The notes under the pieces are model-generated. The model saw only the letters and a list, made by a program, of their open reading frames with translations, was not told the origin of the DNA and did not search any database. Below, piece by piece: positions 56,719 to 64,000 of a DNA stretch of 64,000 nucleotides. A program made the translations under genes and the position numbers. Origin of the DNA: Gigaspora rosea (lineage: Eukaryota > Glomeromycota > Glomeromycetes > Diversisporales > Gigasporaceae); assembly GCA_003550325.1 (NCBI GenBank), contig QKWP01001244.1, positions 89,442 through 153,441 on the forward strand. The letters run 5' to 3'. Within the stretch, counting starts at the first letter, position 1; each line of letters opens with the position of its first letter.

Positions 56719-58675
56719 TCACTTTTGCTGCATTTTAGCTTTGCACTCCTCTTTTTCCCATTTTTTTCGTTTACGTTCTTCTTTTTTTTGCTCTAAATCT
56801 CGTTGCCGTTTGATCTTCTTCTGAGCCGCGATCTCCTTTTTCCGTTTTGTTTCTTCAGCCTTTCTCTCTGCTTTTTCCTTTGCCTCCTTCAATTTCTGCC
56901 AACTTTCTCGTTGGTAAAAAGCTGTGCAAATGGAAGCGTCTTTTTTTTCTTAGGTGCAGTTGAAGTTCCGGATTCAGATCTATTCTCCAAAGAAGCCTCT
57001 AAATTCACAGTTTGCGGGGCGTGAGAGAGGTTATATTTCAAGATCGAACGCAGAGAACTTGTTTCGGGACTTTTAAAGATTTCTAATTCTTCTTGGGTCG
57101 ACGTAAGTTCAACTTTTAATGATTTGACTTTTTTTTTAAGCATCTCATGTTCTGTCACTAACTGTGTAAAATTTGTATGGGTGTAATGAGAATGAACAGT
57201 TGGTTTAATAGTTGGTTGCGGGATGGCATGACCAGTTGCGAAGGTTGAACAGATAGAGATTGATCAGGTGAAGGTATAAAATTGAATCTTTCTGTCGCTA
57301 ATGAGGGGTCTAAATGGTCTGAACTTATGGCCTTGGGGTTGAACGGCCATATCCCTGTGGCTTTAAATGCGTTGCAAATAGCTGACGGGGTATAAGTATC
57401 GATAAAAGCTGGTCCAAGGAGTTTCACAAAGGTATGTTTTATTACTACTTTGTTAGTAGTATTGTGATATTTATCACATTGTTTTCCAAATTCCTTTTTT
57501 AATTTTGCGAAAGGAATTTCAGACGGTTGCAACACATGGGTCATGTGAGGTGGAAGCGCATAAAGAAGGATTCCATTTTGGCGACAAAAATCGACGCACG
57601 TGTAGCTGATATGACTCTTATGGCCATCAAGCATTAGCAAGACCGGGCGAATTGGTGGGATTGAGTTAACAAAGTGGGTAAGATACATTTGGAAAAGTTT
57701 TTCGCGCATATATCCGGTATCTGTAAAACCCATTACTGTTCCAGGGGGTGCGCCTTCTAACAAACTCAGAATTGCGCGAACACCCTTGTAAATAATCAAA
57801 GGTGGAATGTACGACCTGGCAGCTGAGATTGTGGGAGCAACGGATATATGCTCGTGAGAATTTTCATGCGCAACTTTATGGACCTGATGTTAGTGTTACA
57901 AATCGGGAAGTTGAAAAATCGACTAGTTGGTTATTGACAACTAATCGATTAATCAATAAGTTGCAATTAATCGATTAATCGATTAATTGCAACTCATCAA
58001 TTAATCAATTAGTTGCAACTAGTTGTCAACTAAAAAAATAATTAACCAACTGATCGGTTAAAAATTTTAGACGATTTGTAACACTACCTGACGTGAGCCT
58101 TTTTTTGCAACAACTTTTTCTAACTTAGGTACAAGAACAAACCCGGTTTCATCCATATTCCAGATTTGCATTGCTGTAAGTGAATTTTGGTTAATAACTT
58201 GTTTAAGCTTATTGAAATGATCATTAACAATTGTTGCATTGGCTCTTTGTGCGCGAGCTTCAGATAATTCTTGAGGGGCTCGAAAGGATAGTTCGGAATG
58301 GTCTCTCATGAATCGAGCCCACCAGTCCCTCCCTGGACCTTTATCCCCAAATGGGTGTGGTCGATTGTTTTGGCGCATTATTTCCATTACACAGTGATTA
58401 ACTCCGGACTTAGTTAAACCAAATCCAAGCCGTTGCATATTTATGCAATAGCCAACGAGTTGGTTTTCTTCATGTTCGGTAAGAATAGTGGACGGGCCCC
58501 GATGCTTAGGAGGACCACCATTCTTGACTGCACGCCGAAGGGTAGTTTCAGGAATCCCAAAATTTTTCGCTACACTATTTACACTTGGGCGTTTATGGCC
58601 GGCGGGGTGATTATTTAATTCGTTAATTGCAGTTGAAATTTTGGTTTGTTTATTAAGGTAAGAAACTTCTGGCAT
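56719..58675 (-). pseudogene. CENP-B-HTH / DDE transposase, interrupted
   Basis: From ATG 58675 the frame gives an HTH_psq-like domain (residues 5-55, with VNSVAKNFGIPETTLRRAV). A CENP-B-type HTH (about 60-150, with GPGRDWWARFMRDH) and the first catalytic motif IWNMDETGF (Asp175) follow. The frame breaks at the hAT-like MITE (57891-58086). It resumes in the same frame downstream with VLLMLDGHKSHIS (second Asp) and LPPHMTHVLQPSEIPFAKLK, where Glu stands in the position usually held by a third Asp in pogo. FKATGIWPFNPKAI closes the catalytic domain. Two frameshifts (near 57160-57180 and about 56930) separate a coiled-coil part (MLKKKVKSLKVELTSTQEEL) and a Lys/Glu-rich tail ending at the TGA 56719-56721. 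The enzyme would bind the terminal repeats and cut and paste at TA; this copy cannot. Confidence 0.85.
57891..58086. mobile_element. hAT-like MITE inside the transposase, 196 bp
   Basis: Perfect 15-base terminal inverted repeats, TAGTGTTACAAATCG and CGATTTGTAACACTA. The 8-base target duplication is CCTGATGT (57883-57890) and CCTGACGT (58087-58094), one mismatch. The interior is rich in ATCGATTAAT and AGTTGCAACT palindromes. Removing the element and one duplicate (204 bases, 68 codons) rejoins the transposase frame exactly. Confidence 0.9.
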
Positions 58676-58884
58676 TTTAGTTTATGTCTAATAAAAAAAA
58701 AAGGAGAATGCGATTAATTTATAATGATTGGTTTAAGATGAATTCTTTTAATTCTTTTTTAAATGATTGTGACGATTGCTAAAGTCAGCTAATTTTCATT
58801 AATTGGCCGGCTTTAGAATCGTGATCGTAATCACAATCATTTAAACATAAAAAAATTGTCACGAGATTATGCAAACCACAATAA

Positions 58885-59170
58885 TTTATAATATTTAATT
58901 TAATTAAAAAAATCATAATTAATTTAATTAATAAATAAATAATCTAATTTAATTAAAAAAAATTCGTAACTAATCTAATTTAATTAAAAAAAAATTCATA
59001 ACTAATCTAATTTAATTAAAAAAAAAATCGTAACTAATTTAATAAATAAATAAATATTCTAATTTAAGTTATGTAATAAAAAATAAAGCATTTAATTTAA
59101 TCAAAAAAAATTTTTTGTAATAAAATAGAGTGTGAAAATTTATTTAATAAATAAATTTAATTTTAATTAA
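58885..59170. repeat. Tandem repeat, TAATCTAATTTAATTAAAAA unit
   Basis: Four to five units of about 33 bases with TAATCTAATTTAATTAAAAA and TTCGTAAC blocks, within the non-coding part of the pogo-type element. Related short repeats (GTAACTCAAATATAG; AACTGTAACGTGATGAGTTC twice) follow at 59270-59470. Confidence 0.65.
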
Positions 59171-60268
59171 AAAAAATTTAATTTACTGATTACAAATAAA
59201 AAAAAATGCGTGAGCAAAAGAAGAACGCGAAAATCAGACATTATTATTTAAGTAACTTAAATATAGCGCTAATAAAGTAACTCAAATAAGCGCTAATAAA
59301 GTAACTCAAATATAGTACTAGTGAAGCTACAGTATTGGGCTTATGCTTGAATCATGATCAAAAAACTTGAACATAAACTTAATACTGTACTAACAAAAGG
59401 TGATGAACTTGAATAAGTCTTTGGTTTAAAACTGTAACATGATGAGTTCTAACTGTAACGTGATGAGTTCTAATGGAATGTAACATTTCCTTTTTATACG
59501 TAGTCATTTTACTTTCATGTACAAGTAATACAAATTCTAAAAAAGCAAGATAACGTGCAATAATTGGACGTGTAAGATTAGCAGGTTTGTAGAGTTGAAT
59601 GTGAGGATATTTTTTTCGGATTAATTTTTGAGTTTAATTTATTTTATTTAGTTAAGTAATAAATTATATTTCCAAAAGTTTAATTAGTTCCATGGGCCTG
59701 GTTTTTGATACCTGTATTAGTCAGGTTTTTTTTTTTATATAAGTTCGTACGTATGTTAAATTTAAATGCAAGCGATCAAAATTTTTTTGTTTGTATTACT
59801 TGACAATATATTAATTCGTATTTGGTAGTTTCTTCCTTTTGGAGACTCATAGTTGTTCAAATATTATTAAAAAAGTTGGCTATGTTATACGGAAGTTGGT
59901 GGTTTGAATAGTTCGCCACAATACCCCCATTCGCCACAATACCCCCATTTACCTTATGATTTGAAAAGAATATAATTGGACAATTAAGTATACCAGGGTT
60001 ATAGTAAAAAAGTTATAGCATAGTTATAGCCCAAACTTAGTTATGTCTATTTAGCATTAGTTTTTCTAAGCAACTTTTGTTAGATTTTTATTTATCAGAA
60101 ATACAAGTTACTCTCTTTATAGTGAAGTCCTCAGTCTATAAAAATTTCTTCATTATATTGAGAGCATAATTTTAATATTTATATTTTGATGAATTTGTGG
60201 TTTTTTGGTGAGTTCAATCTACTGTATATGTTTGTTCTGTTCCATATTAATAAATTAACAAGATTTAA

Positions 60269-60538
60269 TTAAGCAACAATTTACATATTGCCTACAAAGG
60301 TGCATTTGGATCATTAATTGCCTTTAATTCTTTGTCAACTTATCTCGTTGACATATGCCTAAGTTTTAGTGCTTCAGTAGTTGCATTGATTAATTGCTTA
60401 AGACTTACGATTGCTGGTATTAATGCAATGATTTGTTCTCTGTTAGAAAATGCGATAGGGACTGGTTGGTTCTTTACTATTATAAGTATGTCATGTTTTA
60501 TATACAGTTTTCTCTTGGTATTAGTGTATTTTAAATGA
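60269..60538 (+). pseudogene. C-terminal fragment of an MFS transporter
   Basis: An open stretch reads YKGAFGSLIAFNSLSTYLVD, ICLSFSASVVALINCLRLTI, AGINAMICSLLENAIGTGWF, then a hydrophobic segment ending VLVYFK and a TGA. This matches the last two or three membrane helices of fungal drug:H+ antiporter-type MFS proteins: a YLVD-type loop, SAS, a small-residue helix, then an IGTGW loop before the final helix. No other helices are found upstream (59960-60265), where the sequence is AT-rich. It is therefore a fragment; the ATG at 60332 is internal. The antisense frame is a shadow. The fragment lies just outside the pogo-type element. Confidence 0.6.
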
Positions 60539-61739
60539 AGGCAGTGGAAAAAAAATTTTTTAACGGGAATAGCAAACATTGGGCGATTTCAAGAAATATG
60601 TGAATGTCACGCATATTTCACATCCAAAGAATCTAAAATATTTGGTGAATTGAACATTCGTCCTTATGACCGGTGCTATTATCGGGATAGACATATTGCA
60701 CCTCGATAAGTTAAGAATAAAGGGAAATAACAGTGTTTTGGAGTGGAGTATGATGTGAGAGAGTTATAAATAATGAAGAGACAATTAAATAACGAAAAAA
60801 TAACGGGACTGCAAAATAAAATAAAAAAAAAAGATCCAATTTTTCTAAAAGCGACACATTTTGGATTATATTTAATATTTAAGGGAACTTAGTTTGGACA
60901 ATATACGTACTTTATTTTTCAATTGCATGCGTCAATCAGTAGTTAAAAATAAACAGTTATGACACGGGGGTACTTCTAAAATAAAAATGAGTTTCTGAAA
61001 ATCATACCAAAAAAAAAAAACCGTGGGATATTGTAGTCCAAACTAAGTCGCCCTTATTCCTTCAAATATATTAAATATTATTCAGAATAATGACCTTAGC
61101 CAGAATTGAACGGTGATCCACTAGCAGAGTTCAACTAATTTCGACCGCCAACCCCTCCCAAACTACGCATATCCAAATACTTGTTTTTAAAAATTTTTAA
61201 ATCACTTTAAATTATGTAAGCATTAGATCGACATCAAAAAGTAACAAAACATCTTTCACAACTAATAAAAAATTAAAAATCAATAAAGCATCTACGTTAA
61301 GCTGTAAAATACCAATTTATGCTAAATATTANCGCACATTTAACCAAATTTATAATTCTGTAATTACCGTATTCTAACGATGAAATTAACCCAACAATGG
61401 CAAAATTTTGAAAGAGGTTTCTGTTACTTTTATTAAAAACAAACTTGGAAAAAAATTTTTAAAAGAAATTCATTTTTTTTTTTTTTTTTTTACATCTTTG
61501 ATATTCGGTCTTGGAGAATACCAGAAAACGAAGTTTCAGCCTCTGATTCAAAAAATTATCAACAGAGCCATATGATAGGCGGATCACCCGCTAATAATAA
61601 CCCGACGGGTCACAGGTAGATTTTTATTTAACTCGAGCAATCTTATGATTTGCTGATCTTATGATAATCTTTGATTTATAAAAATTTTTCGAGATCACAG
61701 TTTTTTTTTTAGATCTTGTATAAATTTTTAGTTACTGCT

Positions 61740-62440
61740 TCTTTTATAACCGAAAATGAAAATTTATACTCGGAAGAGAATAGAACTGGTATAAGACAAA
61801 TATGCTAGTTCGCAGCTTTTTTTTTTGATTTCTTTTGTTAATAGCTTCTTCGTAGGTTACCAAAAATGTGATTGAAGCCCGTGAATGGAGCTTTGGACCC
61901 GGAGAACTGGTACGGAAGATAAGTATACTACAGCGGTTTCTAGTTTTCTTGTTGGCTTTTTTTTTCACGCCCTTGTTAATGGTTTCGTTCTTTTGTTGGT
62001 TGCTGGAATTGTAATGGAATCTGGGAATGGAGGGAGATTCGGACCCGAAAGCTAGCACTGGTATTGTATGAAAGATAAGTATTCGTTCTTGGCTTTCTTT
62101 TTTATTCTCCTCCTAATAGTTTCTTTTCTTTTTTTTTGTAGAATACTGGAATTAAGAATGGAGATCGGACCCGAAAGCTAGAATTGGTACTGTACGTATA
62201 TCAGTTTCTAGTTTTCTTTTGATTTTCTTATTTCCTTCACTTTCTAACTGTTTCTTTCTTTTGTAAGTTACCGGAATTATGAATGAGCCTGGGAATGGAG
62301 ATTTGGACCCTGAAATTAGAACTGATACTATACGAAAAATAAGTATACCAGTTTCCAGTTTCTAGTTTTTTGATTTTTTTTTTTATACTAATAATTTTTT
62401 CTTTTATAGGTTTACGCTTCATTTAATAATGCGAAAACTT
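61740..62440 (-). repeat. Minisatellite inside the large repeat, copy 3
   Basis: About six units of 100-130 bases with TAGTTTTCTTGTT-like, TTTTGTAGGTTACCGGAATT-like, GGGAATGGAGATTTGGACCC-like and GCTAGAACTGGTACTGTACG-like blocks. It is the complement of the array at 30400-31180. Confidence 0.75.
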
Positions 62441-62890
62441 TGAATATTTGAATAGGTCGACGAAAAGGACAAAAGATCAAATATGATATTATGCCATGGT
62501 AATTGTAATCGATGGTTGGGTTCACGAACGATCAAAGTATGGTGTCATACTGTGGTAATTGTAGTTGACAATTGGGTCACAAAGAATCAAGTTGACAGTA
62601 ATTGTAGCTGGTGGTTGGGTTTATTATTTATAAGGAGCTGGAAAACAGGAATGTAAAATAAAAACGGTTTAAATAATCAATAAAGATTGTTATTTTTATA
62701 ATATATATTTAATTGTAATATGAGGTTATTGATATTTTATATTGATTGATTTTATATGGGTTATATATTGATTACTAACCATCTTGGATTTATCTTTGAT
62801 TACAATCACCCTGGTTAGTAATCGATATATATCGGTCTAAAAGTTGCTTATGATATCATATATGTTACTTGACTGAAGCTGCAACTTTAG

Positions 62891-63119
62891 AATAACCCAT
62901 AAAAAAATGCCGCTGACGTCACTTGATAAGCTACAAAAAAATTCTAACGATAAGAGATTATTTGTAGCTTTGTTCAGTATGGCATTTGCTACAACCAATT
63001 TTTTGACTTTTTCTTTTATTGTTCGTTCTTAATAAATAATGATAAGCGATATGATTTAGACTCAATTATTTTTCAAGTGACATCAACAGCATTTTTTTTA
63101 TGGGCAAAGCTAGGTTTGT
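62891..63119. mobile_element. MULE-like MITE, 229 bp
   Basis: An 11-base direct duplication TGCAACTTTAG flanks the insert (62880-62890 and 63120-63130). The inner inverted ends are CCCATAAAAAAATGCCGCTG, ACGTCACTTG and the reversed CCCATAAAAAAAATGCTGTT, GATGTCACTTG. The corresponding place in copy 1 of the large repeat (28757-28780, complement GCTGCAATTTTAGTCACTG) has a single uninterrupted TGCAATTTTAG, i.e. an empty site. A 9-11 base duplication is typical of Mutator-like elements. Confidence 0.85.
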
Positions 63120-63385
63120 TGCAACTTTAGGTACTGGAGTCACACTTAACCTATAAAACTAGATCTTGCATTAGGTGTCTAAAGTTAACAAGTACATTAA
63201 TTTTTTTTTAAAAAAAAAAATATGTTAACAAAAATAAAAAAATTTTTTTAGCTAAAAAAACTTTTAAGTCTTAATTATTTTTATTAAAAAATTATTAATT
63301 AGTTGTAAGATGAGATGAACTTAGTTGACCGAATTTATTAGTATTAAGCAATGCCAATTCTTTGTTCCCTAAACTATTCAGACTA

Positions 63386-64000
63386 TAGTCGGTACCAACA
63401 AATTTCATATATAGGCGCCAATTTTAGCTGCAGTGTAACATTATTGTCCAATAAAAATGCATAAAATTTAATATAAATATAAATTTTATTAATAAATTTT
63501 AAAATTTTGTTAATAAATTTAAAATTTGTTATGTTTTTTAGGAAAATGATTTTCCGAGGCCATGTAGAGTTTATAAACAAAATTTAAATTTGCAAGTTAT
63601 CCGATGATCCAGTTCACATAAACTTTTTTATATTGTAGAAATTAGTGAGCTTTATGAAATAAAAAAAAAAGGTTAAATTAAACTATCAGATAGTTGATAA
63701 TTTTGAATTTTATTCATAAAATCTATATATCCTCAGATTCTAGCAAAAATCCAATATAACTTTAAATTGATATTAACTTATTAAAATAAAAGATACTAAA
63801 AATTTATTTTGTGGACTTGATAGTTTAATCAAAAAGCTATTAAACTTTTTTAATTTATTTTATTTTAAAAAAATTATAAAAGTTTAAAAATTTTATAGTT
63901 AAAAGTTGATGGCTTTTCATGGTAGCAACTGTATTAATTGTACACAAGTACACAAAATAAGTACATATTTGCTAATATATTAATTTAATCTTTTGAACAA
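63386..64000. other. AT-rich, no gene seen
   Basis: Beyond the large repeat there is only AT-rich sequence. The frame at 63383-63580 has no protein-like features. Confidence 0.4.

Larger units (their letters stand above)
56370..59954 (-). mobile_element. Pogo/Tigger-like DNA transposon, 3.6 kb
   Basis: The left end AGGTAAAGTGGGTATTGTGG, CGAA matches the reversed right end AGGTAAATGGGGGTATTGTG, GCGAA. TA flanks both ends (56368-56369 and 59955-59956). The GGTATTGTGGCGAA block is repeated just inside each end (56581-56594 left; 59913-59930 right), giving paired subterminal sites. Between the ends lie the broken transposase (56719-58675), an AT-rich part with tandem repeats, and about 1 kb of non-coding DNA. 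Similarity extends a few bases outside the TA (ATCA/TGAT), so the exact terminus could be slightly different. Confidence 0.8.
60991..63385 (-). repeat. Large dispersed repeat, copy 3 (minus orientation)
   Basis: The least decayed copy: TTTCTGAAAATCATACCAAA (60992), AAGTCGCCCTTATTCCTTCA (61045), then CAATGGCAAAATTTTGAAAG. The minisatellite (61740-62440), GAATAGGTCGACGAAAAGGA (62451), AATTGTAATCGATGGTTGGG, ACTAACCATCTTGGATTTAT and ACCTAATGCAAGATC (complement) follow. It ends at TTCCCTAAACTATTCAGACT (63365). It retains many CpG sites that copy 2 has lost. It contains the MULE-like MITE at 62891. One undetermined base at 61332. No genes; the frames at 61744 and 62237 are minisatellite-derived. 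Confidence 0.75.

Overview
This is a strongly AT-rich eukaryotic window with short introns, homopolymer runs and dense transposon remains. The recognisable proteins are a FkbM methyltransferase, an F-box/LRR protein, and remnants of Sel1-repeat, BTB-BACK-TLDc, Zn2Cys6 and MFS proteins. Together with a CENP-B-HTH/DDE transposase, they fit a repeat-bloated fungus of the Glomeromycotina (arbuscular mycorrhizal fungi) best. That placement is inferred from family content, not from a marker gene.

Only two protein genes look intact: the FkbM methyltransferase (14464-15480, minus) and the F-box/LRR gene (26529-28256, plus). Other coding signal is fossil. It comprises tandem TLDc copies (1.7-2.8 kb), a basic minus-strand gene of unknown family (6.0-9.3 kb) split by a retroposon, Sel1 repeats (16.4-17.5 kb), a Zn2Cys6 remnant (19.6 kb), a triplicated coiled-coil terminal exon (22.7-23.5 kb), and a BTB-BACK-TLDc fossil (23.5-24.3 kb). 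Further on are a terminal exon at 41.5 kb, two unknown multi-exon fossils on the plus strand (45-46.3 and 48-52.2 kb), and an MFS tail (60.3-60.5 kb).

The rest is largely mobile DNA. A 3.6 kb pogo/Tigger-like element (56370-59954) carries a broken transposase that is itself interrupted by a hAT-like MITE. Small elements with clear ends and target duplications include TA-duplicating MITEs (4441, 14096), a CAGTC-ended MITE (47242), 5-bp-duplicating MITEs (24390, 45385, 51487), hAT-like elements (35084, 52474, 57891), a MULE-like MITE (62891), a 984 bp tRNA-headed retroposon (8002), a second retroposon (54883) and a Helitron-like 3' end (32227).

A large repeat is present three times: plus strand 28418-34630, minus strand 34632-37745 and minus strand 60991-63385. 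The first two copies sit end to end as a giant inverted repeat. Copies differ by nested insertions, so they serve as empty-site controls for each other. Differences between them also suggest methylation-like CpG loss.

A family of long palindromes (3.6-4.1, 7.3-7.5, 10.8-11.2, 39.2-40.5 and 46.4-46.6 kb) shares a conserved core resembling CCAGTGGATCACAAGATATC. This is the best candidate for an undescribed repeat system. No rRNA, stand-alone tRNA or CRISPR array was seen. One assembly gap lies at 43001-43174.
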